In this document: positions 1 to 8,071 of the stretch, one piece after another
Numbering within the stretch: the first letter of the stretch is position 1
Layout of the letters: each line of letters starts with the position of its first letter
Assembly (NCBI RefSeq): GCF_002836975.1
Contig: NZ_NIJK01000021.1
Location: 1 to 62,594, forward strand
DNA length: 62,594 nt
Direction of reading: 5' to 3'
From: Shewanella indica
GTDB lineage: Bacteria; Pseudomonadota; Gammaproteobacteria; Enterobacterales; Shewanellaceae
Notes under the pieces: model-generated
Told to the model about the DNA's origin: nothing
Databases searched by the model: none
The model's input: only the letters and a program-made list of their open reading frames with translations
Position numbers and translations under genes: made by a program

Positions 1-62
1 AATCGGAAACCTACAAACAGGTTTCCGATTGTCTCTCATCAGGAGGATCGGTCAACCGATCC
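1..62. other. Two inverted repeats downstream of purD
   Basis: AATCGGAAACCT at 1-12 pairs perfectly with AGGTTTCCGATT at 19-30, and GGATCGGT at 45-52 pairs with ACCGATCC at 55-62. Both hairpins lie past the 3' end of the minus-strand purD. No T-run follows on either visible side. If the outer hairpin is the terminator of purHD, its T-run on the minus strand would lie to the left of the window and cannot be seen. Confidence 0.55.
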
Positions 63-136
63 TTATCTGATCTACGTTGCGGAATTTTCCGGGCTTTTCT
101 GTTGACTGTTGAGTCTGGTTTACTGAGTGAAAGCCG

Positions 137-1432
137 TTATGCCTGCTCGCGGGCGATGGCGCGATAGCCTATGTCGGTTCTGAAGTAGACATCGTCCCAA
201 TGGACTTCATCCACCAGGGCATAAGCGGCCTGCTGGGCCTCGGTCACTGTGTTGCCCAAAGCCGTGGCGCACAATACCCGGCCGCCATTGGTAACTACAT
301 GGCCATCGACCATCTTGGTACCGGCGTGGAACACCTTGGCTTCATTATTGCCGAGCGACAGCCCTTCGATAACATCACCCTTGCGGTAATCATCCGGATA
401 ACCCCCGGCGGCCATGACCACACCGACGGCGGCGCGCTGATCATATTCGGCGCTGACCTTGTCCAGCTCACCACGGCAGGCGGCCAGGCAGAGCTCCACC
501 AGATCCGACTTGAGGCGCATCATGATAGGTTGAGTCTCGGGGTCGCCGAAGCGGCAGTTGTATTCCAGCACCTTGGCGCTGCCATCGGCGGCAATCATCA
601 AGCCGGCATAGAGGAAGCCGGTGTAGACATTGCCTTCGGCGGCCATGCCGTCAACCGTTGGCCGGATAACATTGGCCATGACCCAATCGTGCACTGTTTG
701 GGTGACAACCGGCGCCGGGGAGTAAGCACCCATGCCGCCTGTGTTGGGGCCGTTGTCGGCGTTGTCACGGGCTTTGTGATCCTGGCTGGTGGCCATAGGC
801 AGAATATTGTTGCCGTCGACCATCACGATAAAGCTAGCTTCTTCGCCGCGCAGAAACTCCTCCACGACCACTCTGGAGCCGGCTTCGCCGAACTTATTGC
901 CGGCCAGCATATCGTCGATGGCGGCATCGGCCTCGGTTTGATCCTGGGCGATGATCACCCCTTTCCCTGCGGCCAGGCCATCGGCCTTGATCACCACAGG
1001 GAAACCAGTGCGACCGGCAAGCTCGGCGACATAGGCCTTGGCCGGGGCAATTTCAGTGAAGTTCTGGTAGTCGGCGGTTGGGATCCGGTGGCGGGCAAGA
1101 AAGTCTTTGGTAAAGGCCTTGGAGCCTTCCAGTTGCGCTGCCGCTTCGGTGGGGCCAAAGATATTCAGGCCTTCGGCGCGGAAGGCATCGACCACTCCCA
1201 GTACCAGAGGGGCCTCTGGGCCGACTATGGTGAGGGTTATCTGTTGTTGCTTGGCAAAGGCCAGCAGCGCCGGGATATCCGTGGCTTCTATCGCCAGGTT
1301 TTCCAGCTTGGGCTCCAGCGCAGTGCCGGCATTCCCCGGGGCAACAAATACGGTTTCCACGGCGGCAGATTGCGCTGCCTTCCAGGCCAGGGCATGTTCA
1401 CGACCACCACCACCAATCACGAGTACTTGCAT
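137..1432 (-). CDS. purD: Phosphoribosylamine-glycine ligase (GAR synthetase)
   Basis: Cytosolic enzyme of de novo purine synthesis that joins glycine to 5-phosphoribosylamine using ATP. The 431-residue protein matches the family length (about 430). The N-terminus carries the glycine-rich GGGGREHA segment (residues 7-14). An ATP-grasp core follows, with VIKADGLAAGKGV near residue 150 and the metal-binding EYNCRFGDPETQ segment near residue 290. It lies 134 bp downstream of purH on the same strand, so the two probably form a purHD operon, as is usual in gammaproteobacteria. A long open frame on the opposite strand here is a shadow of the high-GC coding sequence. Confidence 0.97.
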   Translation of the reverse strand: MQVLVIGGGGREHALAWKAAQSAAVETVFVAPGNAGTALEPKLENLAIEATDIPALLAFAKQQQITLTIVGPEAPLVLGVVDAFRAEGLNIFGPTEAAAQLEGSKAFTKDFLARHRIPTADYQNFTEIAPAKAYVAELAGRTGFPVVIKADGLAAGKGVIIAQDQTEADAAIDDMLAGNKFGEAGSRVVVEEFLRGEEASFIVMVDGNNILPMATSQDHKARDNADNGPNTGGMGAYSPAPVVTQTVHDWVMANVIRPTVDGMAAEGNVYTGFLYAGLMIAADGSAKVLEYNCRFGDPETQPIMMRLKSDLVELCLAACRGELDKVSAEYDQRAAVGVVMAAGGYPDDYRKGDVIEGLSLGNNEAKVFHAGTKMVDGHVVTNGGRVLCATALGNTVTEAQQAAYALVDEVHWDDVYFRTDIGYRAIAREQA

Positions 1433-1500
1433 CTTCTTATCCTTTTTCGCTTAACGCCTTGCGGGCAGGTTCCGGCCGGGCAGGGCTTTGTTACGGCGAA

Positions 1501-1560
1501 TCGCCGGAGGTTATTCCGGCGATAAGTTCATTGCATCAGTGCAGGCCGGTTTGGGCCTGC
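1501..1560. other. Inverted repeats in the purH-purD gap
   Basis: TCGCCGGA at 1501-1508 pairs with TCCGGCGA at 1515-1522, and GCAGGCC at 1541-1547 pairs with GGCCTGC at 1554-1560. Neither hairpin is followed by a T-run, so they look like RNA structures in the purHD intercistronic region that could stabilise mRNA ends, rather than terminators. Confidence 0.4.
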
Positions 1561-1566
1561 TGACTA

Positions 1567-3156
1567 TCAGTGACGGAAGTGGCGCATATTGGTAAATACC
1601 ATGGCCATTCCATGCTCGTCTGCAGCGGCAATCACCTCTTCATCGCGGATGGAGCCACCGGGTTGAATGATGCAGCTGATACCGGCAGCAGCAGCGGCAT
1701 CGATACCGTCGCGGAAGGGGAAGAAGGCATCGGATGCCATCACTGAACCTTCCACGACCAAGCCTTCATCGGCGGCCTTGATACCGGCGATTTTTGCGCT
1801 GTAGACCCGGCTCATTTGACCTGCGCCCACCCCTATGGTCATGCCGTCTTTGGCATAAACAATGGCGTTGGACTTAACGAACTTGGCGACCTTCCAGCAG
1901 AACAGCAGATCTTTGATCTCTTCGGCAGTAGGTTGACGCTTGCTGACCACCTTGAGGTCGGCCTCGGTCACCATGCCCTGATCTCTGTCCTGGATCAGCA
2001 GACCACCGTTGACCCGCTTGTAATCCAGGCCCTTGGTACGGTCTTGCCACTGACCACATTCAAGCAGGCGGACATTGGCTTTCTTGGCAACCAGCTCGCG
2101 GGCTTGCTCGCTGACTTTAGGAGCGATAATCACTTCAACAAACTGACGCTCGACAATGGCCGCCGCAGTAGCGCCGTCCAGCTCACGGTTGAAGGCGATG
2201 ATGCCGCCGAAGGCCGAGGTAGGGTCTGTCTTGAAGGCGCGGTTGTAAGCGTCCAGCAGATCGCTGCCCAGGGCGACACCGCAGGGGTTGGCGTGCTTGA
2301 CAATAACGCAGGCGGGTTGCTCAAACTCCTTGACGCATTCCAGCGCGGCGTCGGTGTCGGCGATATTGTTGTAAGACAGCGCCTTACCCTGCAGCTGCAC
2401 GGCAGTGGCGACCGAGGCTTCGTCTGTGTTGAGGTCAACATAGAAGGCGGCACTCTGGTGGCTGTTCTCGCCGTAACGCAGATCTTGTTTCTTCAGCAGC
2501 TGAGTGTTGAAGGTGCGCGGGAACTTGGAATCCTGATGACACTCGTCCTTGCTGTGGGCCGGAACCTGAGTACCGAAGTAGTTGGCTATCATGCCATCAT
2601 AGGCGGCCGTATGTTCAAAGGCGGCAATGGCCAGATCGAAACGGGTCGCCAGAGTGGTTGAGCCCTGGTGGGCCGCCATTTCTGCCAGTACGCGTTGATA
2701 GTCAGAGGCATTGACCACTATGGTGACATCTTTATGGTTCTTGGCCGCGGCGCGCACCATGGTCGGGCCGCCGATATCGATATTCTCGATGGCGTCTTCC
2801 AGGGTGCAACCCGGCTTGGCAACGGTTTCGGCGAAGGGATAGAGGTTAACGGCCACCAGGTCAATCGGGCCTATGCCGTTGGCTTCCATGACGGCTTCGT
2901 CCTGGCCACGACGGGCGAGAATACCGCCATGCACTTTGGGATGCAGTGTCTTGACCCGGCCATCCATGATCTCTGGGTGACCTGTGTAGTCTGAAACTTC
3001 AATGACAGGTATAGCGTTATCCGCCAGCAAGCGGGCGGTGCCTCCGGTGGACAGCAGTTCAACGCCCTGGGCATGCAGCGCCTTGGCGAACTCCAGGATT
3101 CCGGTCTTATCAGATACGCTCAAGAGCGCGCGACGTATGGGTCTGGCATTATTCAT
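1567..3156 (-). CDS. purH: Bifunctional AICAR formyltransferase / IMP cyclohydrolase
   Basis: Catalyses the last two steps of IMP synthesis. The protein from the chosen start ([16 protein letters not shown]) is 529 residues, the same as E. coli PurH. The frame stays open 45 codons further upstream, but that extension has no family resemblance, so I start at 3156. Residues 1 to about 150 form the MGS-like cyclohydrolase domain. The C-terminal formyltransferase domain has the RYGENSHQ and KHANPCG motifs that supply catalytic Lys and His. It is probably the first gene of a purHD operon. I could not find a convincing PurR box upstream. Confidence 0.97.
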   Translation of the reverse strand: MNNARPIRRALLSVSDKTGILEFAKALHAQGVELLSTGGTARLLADNAIPVIEVSDYTGHPEIMDGRVKTLHPKVHGGILARRGQDEAVMEANGIGPIDLVAVNLYPFAETVAKPGCTLEDAIENIDIGGPTMVRAAAKNHKDVTIVVNASDYQRVLAEMAAHQGSTTLATRFDLAIAAFEHTAAYDGMIANYFGTQVPAHSKDECHQDSKFPRTFNTQLLKKQDLRYGENSHQSAAFYVDLNTDEASVATAVQLQGKALSYNNIADTDAALECVKEFEQPACVIVKHANPCGVALGSDLLDAYNRAFKTDPTSAFGGIIAFNRELDGATAAAIVERQFVEVIIAPKVSEQARELVAKKANVRLLECGQWQDRTKGLDYKRVNGGLLIQDRDQGMVTEADLKVVSKRQPTAEEIKDLLFCWKVAKFVKSNAIVYAKDGMTIGVGAGQMSRVYSAKIAGIKAADEGLVVEGSVMASDAFFPFRDGIDAAAAAGISCIIQPGGSIRDEEVIAAADEHGMAMVFTNMRHFRH

Positions 3157-3371
3157 TTGGGTACAGTATTCCACTTTTTTATATTCAAGGATCTTTCGGA
3201 AAACCAGGCAGTTCTGATTGGCATTGTTTTCCAAAAGTCCCTCGAATGGTCCGGGAACCCTCAAGGCGCGCTGTATTTTAACGTAAAACAATTTGTGGCG
3301 GTGTTTTTTCTACGCGTTTCACAATATTGCTCTGCGAACAAGCCAAAACCCCGAAGCGGGCCAAAAAACAC

Positions 3372-3403
3372 TTGACCTTGGATTAAGCTCCAAGCTTTAT
3401 ACT
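3372..3403 (+). promoter_or_regulatory. MerR-type promoter and operator for the metal regulator
   Basis: TTGACC (3372-3377) and TATACT (3398-3403) are separated by 20 bp, the overlong spacer typical of MerR-activated promoters. Inside the spacer lies an inverted repeat, CTTGGA (3377-3382) and TCCAAG (3389-3394). This is the classic layout in which the bound regulator untwists DNA when its metal is present. It implies autoregulation of the regulator-permease pair. Confidence 0.8.
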
Positions 3404-3432
3404 TGAATAGGAATTATTAGCAGGAACTGCAT

Positions 3433-3930
3433 ATGTACAGGATAGGTGAACTGGCCAAGCGCTTTGATATCAAGGCCGATACCCTGAGGTTTTACGAGAA
3501 ACACGGCCTGCTGGCACCCTCCATGCGCACCGACTCCGGTTACCGGGTCTACAGCGACAGGGATGCCGAGCGGCTGAAGTTTATTCTCAGGGCCAAGGCG
3601 GTGGGTTTTACCCTGGGGGAGATAGCCGAGCTCTTGTCCATTGAACTGGATAAGTCCAACCGTGCCTGCAGCGATGTCAAAGGCATGGTGGACGACAAGT
3701 TGGATAAGGTGCAGCGGAAAATTGCCGAGCTTAACCAGTTCCGCCAGTCTTTGCAGTTACTGTCTGATACTTGCTGTGGCGGCCCGGAAAGTGCCGAGCA
3801 TTGTTCGATTCTGGAGGCGTTGGAGTCTTGTGACGATGAGCTGTCCCCCAGAGTCGAAACCGGCAAGGGTCACAATCACAATCACAGTCATGCCAATAGC
3901 CGTGCAAGTAGGGGCGCAAAATCATGTTGA
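3433..3930 (+). CDS. zntR: MerR-family metal-responsive regulator, ZntR-like
   Basis: 165 residues. The N-terminal winged helix-turn-helix begins MYRIGELAKRFDIKADTLRFYE, followed by a dimerisation helix and a Cys-rich metal loop. Cys79, Cys114, Cys115 and Cys124 sit at the same numbers as the zinc ligands of E. coli ZntR, but the ZntR ligand His119 is Glu119 here. The C-terminus carries an HNHNHSH tail (about residues 147-153), reminiscent of the His-rich end of Pseudomonas CadR, and ends in Cys. Its stop overlaps the start region of the next gene, a Cu/Zn exporter of the SO_0444 family, and its promoter has a MerR-type operator. The inducing metal (Zn, Cd, Cu) cannot be fixed from sequence, and the symbol is by similarity. 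Confidence 0.85.
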   Translation: MYRIGELAKRFDIKADTLRFYEKHGLLAPSMRTDSGYRVYSDRDAERLKFILRAKAVGFTLGEIAELLSIELDKSNRACSDVKGMVDDKLDKVQRKIAELNQFRQSLQLLSDTCCGGPESAEHCSILEALESCDDELSPRVETGKGHNHNHSHANSRASRGAKSC

Positions 3931-5258
3931 TGGATAATTTTATTGAGCTGTTTCTCGAGTCGGCACCCTGGCTGCTATTGGGGCTGGTGCTGGCGGGGCT
4001 GCTGAAGGTTTTTGTTCCCATGAGCTGGATGCAAAAGCAATTGGGGGGCCATGGCCTCAAGACCACGGTTAAGGCGGCCCTGCTGGGAGCGCCTTTGCCG
4101 CTGTGTTCCTGCGGCGTTATCCCGGCCGCCGTTGGCCTGAGGCGCAGCGGCGCCTCCAAGGCTGCCACCACCTCTTTTCTGGTGTCGACCCCTGAAACCG
4201 GCGTCGATTCGGTTACTGTGTCCTATGTTCTACTCGGCCCCTTTATGGCGATTGTCAGGCCCATTGCCGCGGTATGCAGTGCCATAGTGGCGGGTTTGCT
4301 GGTTGGCCGCGATGATGAGCCGGTTTTGCCCTCTGAGGCAGTGAAGATGAGCGAGCCGGGGAAGGCCCAAGCCAAAACCGTGGCCCAGTTCAAGCCGGCA
4401 GGCGCCGCCAACTACAGTCCTCTCAAGGCCGCGCCGACACAAGCTCAGAGTTCCTGTTGTGCCCCGGCCAAGGTGCAAGAGGCAGACTGCTGCAGTACGG
4501 CCAAGGTCAGTACCGCTAAGGTCAGCACCGCCGGCGGGTCTTGTTGCTCTTTGGTCAAGGGGGAAGCCACTCAGTCCTGCTGCTCGCAACCCAAGGTAGA
4601 GACGGCTTCATGTTGTTCTTCATCACAATCGGCCTCAAGCTGCTGTGACAGTGATGACATGGCGGCTGAACTCAAGTCGAAGTCTGTCTTGCATAGAGTG
4701 CTGGCCGGTCTCAAGTATGCCGCCACGGATTTGGTGCGTGACACCGCCATCTGGTTGCTGGTGGGGTTGTTCTTTGCCGCGCTGGTACAGACCTATGTGC
4801 CGGGAGACTTCCTGGCCCAATGGGGCGGCGGTATTCTGGCTATGTTGGTGATGGTTCTCATCTCCATCCCCATGTATATCTGTGCCACAGCTTCAACGCC
4901 GATAGCGGCAGGTTTGCTGTTGGCCGGGGTTTCCCCGGGCGCTGTGTTGGTATTTATGCTGGCGGGACCTGCCACCAACATAGCTACTCTGGGCGTAGTC
5001 GCCAAAGAGATGGGTAAACGGGCGCTTTACGGCTATCTTGGTGGGGTACTCGGGGTGGCGCTGCTGGCCGGAATGCTGGTGAACCTGCTGGTGGCGAACT
5101 TTGGTTTTGAAGTGATGCCGCAAATAGGGGAAGAGCACCAGTTACTGCCACAGGCTGTGGTTAACTGGTCGGGGATTATTCTGGCGCTGCTGATGGGCAA
5201 GGTGATTTACGACAAGATCCCCAGGCGTTGGCTGCGGCGGGATTGCTGCTCTGGCTGA
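3924..5258 (+). CDS. SO_0444-family Cu/Zn efflux permease
   Basis: Inner-membrane permease of the ArsP_1 / DUF318 superfamily, 444 residues. Two membrane bundles (about residues 8-128 and 255-435) flank a hydrophilic linker. The first bundle has the family motif PLCSCGVIPAA (residues 59-69) and STPETG (88-93); the second has a matching half with ATASTPIAAGLLLAG. The linker holds six Cys-Cys pairs at 178-179, 189-190, 207-208, 219-220, 230-231 and 240-241, likely soft-metal binding sites. The start at 3924 has AGGGG 9-10 bases upstream and overlaps the regulator's stop by 7 bp. An alternative ATG at 3930 (TGATG overlap) is possible. Coupling to the ZntR-like regulator supports metal export. 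Confidence 0.88.
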   Translation: MLMDNFIELFLESAPWLLLGLVLAGLLKVFVPMSWMQKQLGGHGLKTTVKAALLGAPLPLCSCGVIPAAVGLRRSGASKAATTSFLVSTPETGVDSVTVSYVLLGPFMAIVRPIAAVCSAIVAGLLVGRDDEPVLPSEAVKMSEPGKAQAKTVAQFKPAGAANYSPLKAAPTQAQSSCCAPAKVQEADCCSTAKVSTAKVSTAGGSCCSLVKGEATQSCCSQPKVETASCCSSSQSASSCCDSDDMAAELKSKSVLHRVLAGLKYAATDLVRDTAIWLLVGLFFAALVQTYVPGDFLAQWGGGILAMLVMVLISIPMYICATASTPIAAGLLLAGVSPGAVLVFMLAGPATNIATLGVVAKEMGKRALYGYLGGVLGVALLAGMLVNLLVANFGFEVMPQIGEEHQLLPQAVVNWSGIILALLMGKVIYDKIPRRWLRRDCCSG

Positions 5259-5277
5259 CACTCAACTGAATATAGGG

Positions 5278-5308
5278 AAAGGCGCTCGATTGAGCGCCTT
5301 TCGTTTTA
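5278..5308 (+). terminator. Rho-independent terminator after the permease
   Basis: AAAGGCGCTC (5278-5287) pairs with GAGCGCCTTT (5292-5301), followed by CGTTTTAT. It begins 20 bp after the permease stop. Confidence 0.85.
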
Positions 5309-5342
5309 TCTATTGCCAAACAGGGGCTGTGAAGGGCGAGGG

Positions 5343-5474
5343 TCATTTGCTTTGTTTGATATTCTCCACAGGATTGAGTTTGGCCTGTTTCTTGGCCATT
5401 TTGGCGGCCCGCTTCTCCTTGGCAGAGTGCATGGGTTTCTTCTTTTGCTCTTTGCTGTTTCTGTGCTCTTTCAT
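5343..5474 (-). CDS. Lysine-rich small protein (43 aa), KKKP/KEKR family
   Basis: Short minus-strand frame encoding 43 residues that begin MKEHRNSKEQKKKP and end NPVENIKQSK. About a third of the residues are Lys or Arg, with no hydrophobic segment, so the product should be a soluble, strongly basic protein. The core pattern KKKP-x2-S-x-KEKR-x2-K (residues 11-25) recurs in the 29-residue frame at 7781-7870, which argues that both are real genes of one small family. The ribosome-binding site is weak (TGGAAT about 8 bases upstream). Function is unknown; nucleic-acid binding is a guess from charge only. Confidence 0.6.
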   Translation of the reverse strand: MKEHRNSKEQKKKPMHSAKEKRAAKMAKKQAKLNPVENIKQSK

Positions 5475-5780
5475 GGTGTTGATTCCATTGATAGCGAAAG
5501 CCTGGCTGGGGTTTATCTCCCCGCTTCCTGCAATTTAAGATCCACTTACAGCTGGCATACCGGTCAGTCAGACACCGGTGTGATTCAACCAGTTGGTCGG
5601 CCTGGGCCGACCTGGATATTTTACGCCTGTTGCTGAAATACTGCTGTCGGCTTCAATAGAATATTTGTGAATAACGCTCTGGTTTTGAGACGGTATTTGA
5701 CTAAGGGACGGGAACAAGTTTTATCTGAGCTCTGCGTCGGCTTGCTGGCCTGAATGCAAGGCGCGGTTCGCAGCCAATGG

Positions 5781-5834
5781 CCCTGGCCCTTTGCAAGAAT
5801 TTTCTAAGAGTATTTCACTACAAAGTGGCCAGGG
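5781..5834. repeat. Long-stem hairpin in the 5475-5898 gene-free stretch
   Basis: CCCTGGCCCTTTG (5781-5793) pairs with CAAAGTGGCCAGGG (5821-5834), giving a 13-bp stem with one bulged base and a 27-base AT-rich loop. It lies downstream of the minus-strand transporter. No T-run makes it an obvious terminator. The rest of the 424-bp stretch 5475-5898 has no supportable gene. The sequence around the hairpin (about 5730-5880) may be a dispersed intergenic element, but no second copy is in this window. Confidence 0.5.
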
Positions 5835-5898
5835 TTTGCGAAAGCTTGTGCGAGAGAGCGAGTGAAGCCTGGACGAATCAGTCGCTGCCACAACTTTT

Positions 5899-6786
5899 TT
5901 AAAGTGCTTCCGCCTTGAGTATGGCTCTTGGGCGTCTGGCACGATACTGCACCAGGCTGACCCCGGTCAGCACTAAAGCACCGCCGACATAGTGAGGGAC
6001 TCCCAATTGCTCATCCAGTAGCGTGGATGCCAGCACGGCAGTGAAAATTGGCATCAGATTCATAAAGATGGCAGTTCTCTCTGTGCCCAGTAGGGCTATT
6101 GCTTTGATCCAGGCCCAAGGCGCCAGAATCGAGGCGCAGATAGCGGCATAGGCTATCAAGGGCAGTGAAGCCTGAGTAATGCTGATACTGCTGGCAAAGA
6201 GCAGCAGGGGGGACAGCATGAATACGGCGAACAGTATTTGCATGTACAACAAATCCCAGGTCGGCAGTTGCAGTGACCAGCGTTTCAACAGCACGCCGTA
6301 GAGGGCATAGACCACGGCGGCCAGCAGTAACAGGAGATCGCCGGGAACCACTGAGGTGGACAGCCGGGCCAAGTCGCCTTGGCTGAGCATAAACAGTAAG
6401 CCGCTGAAGGAGATAAAGGCGCCAAGCAGTGCCAATTTGGAGAGCCTTACTCCGAGTAAAGGCACCGCCAGCAATAGGCTGAGAACCGGCACCAGAGAGG
6501 TAATCAATGCCATATTGGTGGCGCTGGTGGTCGCGGCGGCAAAATACGCCAGGCTTTGGTTCAGCACCATTCCTAGGCTTGCCAACACGGCGAGTTTGCC
6601 AAGATGTGGGCGAATCATGGCGCGGCGGCGCCAAACCCCGGGAAGCAACACTGGGGTCAATAACAACAGTGCAAAGGCCCAACGATAGAAGGAGATGGCT
6701 TCCGGCGCTATAACATCGGCGGAGAGTTTATTAACCAGACTATTGCCGGCCCAGATGGCTACCGCCAATAAGGGAAAAAGATACAA
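5899..6786 (-). CDS. EamA/DMT-family inner-membrane transporter
   Basis: Ten-helix drug/metabolite transporter with two EamA halves, about residues 1-135 and 150-285. The first half opens YLFPLLAVAIWAGNSLVNKL and the second with LLLLLAAVVYALYGVLLKRW. I place the start at a TTG (6786) because AGGAG lies 7 bases before it and the protein then begins directly with the first helix (295 aa). A TTG at 6813 would add nine residues without such a site. It diverges from an AraC-type gene 126 bp away, which may control it. Substrate unknown; amino-acid or metabolite export is common in the family. Confidence 0.87.
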   Translation of the reverse strand: MYLFPLLAVAIWAGNSLVNKLSADVIAPEAISFYRWAFALLLLTPVLLPGVWRRRAMIRPHLGKLAVLASLGMVLNQSLAYFAAATTSATNMALITSLVPVLSLLLAVPLLGVRLSKLALLGAFISFSGLLFMLSQGDLARLSTSVVPGDLLLLLAAVVYALYGVLLKRWSLQLPTWDLLYMQILFAVFMLSPLLLFASSISITQASLPLIAYAAICASILAPWAWIKAIALLGTERTAIFMNLMPIFTAVLASTLLDEQLGVPHYVGGALVLTGVSLVQYRARRPRAILKAEAL

Positions 6787-6911
6787 AAAAGGACTCCTCA
6801 GCCCTAAGAACAAGGCTTAACAGATAGATAATAGGGGCAGATTATTCCACGTCTTATGTGATATACATATCTGCTATCAGACAAGTTCAATCCGCCTTCG
6901 GACATAGGTAT

Positions 6912-7715
6912 ATGGCTAATATTTATCATCCACCGGGGCAGCATCCTGGTGATGGCTCACAGGTGTTTTTCTATTACCAGCAGTTTTCACCCGATACGCT
7001 GACACCCATGCACAGCCATACCTGGGGGCAACTGCAATTGAGTCGCGGTGGTTTGATGGAGCTGGTGGCTCAAGGGCGGCGCTTTATGTCGTTGTCGCAG
7101 TGCGGTATCTGGATCCCGGCCGGTATAAAACATGAGAGCTACATGCGCCGCTGCGTGCAGTACAGTTCAATGAATGTGCCGCAGGAACTGGCTACCAGGC
7201 TGCCCAAGCACATCTGCCTGCTGGAGTTGAGTCCGATAGCGGAAGCTATTTTGATGGACTTGAACTCAAGAGGTGTTGAGCTGGCCCATACGCCTGAGGA
7301 TCAAAGGCTGCTTAAGGTGCTATTGGATCAATTGAGTCGGGCCAGGGAAGTGCAGCCTTTTTTACCGGTAACCGACCATCCCATGTTGCAAGCCATAGCT
7401 GCCGAGCTGGAAGCCGTACCTGAGGGCGGGCGCAGTTTTGCTGCCTGGGCAGATACCTTGGGGACAACAGAACGCACTTTGGCGCGCTTGTGCCAGGCAA
7501 GGCTTGGGATGAACTATACCGAGTGGCGGCAACGTTATCGCTTTATCCACAGTTTACAATTGCTGCGGCAAGCGATATCAGTAAAAGAGGTGGCATTGAC
7601 GCTGGGGTATCATCAAACCTCGCCCTTTATTAGTTTGTTTCGCAAGTATGCCGGTTGTACACCACAGGCTTACAGGCAACAACTGGCCCAAGGAAGTGCC
7701 CTTGTTCTTCCTTGA
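6912..7715 (+). CDS. AraC-family transcriptional regulator
   Basis: 267 residues from the ATG at 6912 (MANIYHPPGQHPG). The upstream part of the open frame has no family similarity. An N-terminal cupin sensor contains PMHSHTWGQLQLSRGG and GIWIPAGIKHES, the pattern of AraC regulators with a cupin_2 sensor. The C-terminal domain (about residues 170-262) has two helix-turn-helix units, with VKEVALTLGYHQTSPFISLFRKYAGCTPQAYR as the conserved second one. It lies head to head with the DMT transporter, and regulators of this type often control such a neighbour, so the transporter is the likely target. The ligand is unknown. Confidence 0.9.
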   Translation: MANIYHPPGQHPGDGSQVFFYYQQFSPDTLTPMHSHTWGQLQLSRGGLMELVAQGRRFMSLSQCGIWIPAGIKHESYMRRCVQYSSMNVPQELATRLPKHICLLELSPIAEAILMDLNSRGVELAHTPEDQRLLKVLLDQLSRAREVQPFLPVTDHPMLQAIAAELEAVPEGGRSFAAWADTLGTTERTLARLCQARLGMNYTEWRQRYRFIHSLQLLRQAISVKEVALTLGYHQTSPFISLFRKYAGCTPQAYRQQLAQGSALVLP

Positions 7716-7740
7716 AAAAAAGGGGCGCCTTAAGGCGCCC
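7715..7740 (-). terminator. Terminator of the small basic protein gene
   Basis: GGGCGCCTT (7723-7731) and AAGGCGCCC (7732-7740) form a perfect palindrome. Seven A residues at 7715-7721 become a T-run on the minus strand, so it best serves the minus-strand micro-gene at 7781-7870. It may also stop read-through from the AraC gene. Confidence 0.8.
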
Positions 7741-7780
7741 AAAAGGTGGCTCGAAACTAAGCTCTCGGAGTAGCTTGGGC

Positions 7781-7870
7781 TTACTCTTGATCTGCGCGTT
7801 TTTCGCGCTTTTCCCGTCGTTTTTCTTTCAGGGATTTAGTTGGTTTTTTCTTCGCTTTTTCTTTACTCAT
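7781..7870 (-). CDS. Lysine/arginine-rich micro-protein (29 aa), KKKP/KEKR family
   Basis: Minus-strand frame of 29 residues, beginning MSKEKAKKKPTKSLKEKR. AGAGGAG precedes the ATG by about 8 bases, and a strong terminator follows 40 bp after the stop. A ribosome-binding site plus a terminator around such a short frame is good evidence for a gene. Fifteen of 29 residues are Lys or Arg. It shares KKKP-x2-S-x-KEKR-x2-K (residues 7-21) with the 43-residue protein at 5343-5474. Function is not known. The charge suggests binding to nucleic acid, ribosomes or membrane phosphates, which is inference. Confidence 0.7.
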   Translation of the reverse strand: MSKEKAKKKPTKSLKEKRREKREKRADQE

Positions 7871-8071
7871 GAGCGTATCTCCTCTTCAATGACCCCTCTC
7901 CACGCCGCCGCTTTGCCAGGAGAGAGGGCTGTTTCCCCTTTGACCGACCGGGAAAGAGGCGGTGGTCAAAGGATTAAGCCAAACCCCGGATCATCCTGTC
8001 GGGGCAGTTCACGGCTGAATTAAACACTTCAAGGCACTGTCTCCTCTTGTTAAGCGTCTATAAGCATGCAA

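Noticed and set aside
200..1525. 441-codon plus-strand open frame opposite purD
   Set aside because: It lies antisense to a clear purD, its composition (His/Gly-rich) is that of a reverse-strand shadow, and it has no recognisable domain.
3157..3371. PurR operator before purH
   Set aside because: The closest sequences (around 3278-3296) have too few matches to ACGCAAACGTTTGCGT to be claimed.
3924..5258. Reading the permease as an arsenite (ArsP) exporter
   Set aside because: Same superfamily, but the Cys-pair linker and the coupled ZntR-like regulator fit the Cu/Zn SO_0444 branch better.
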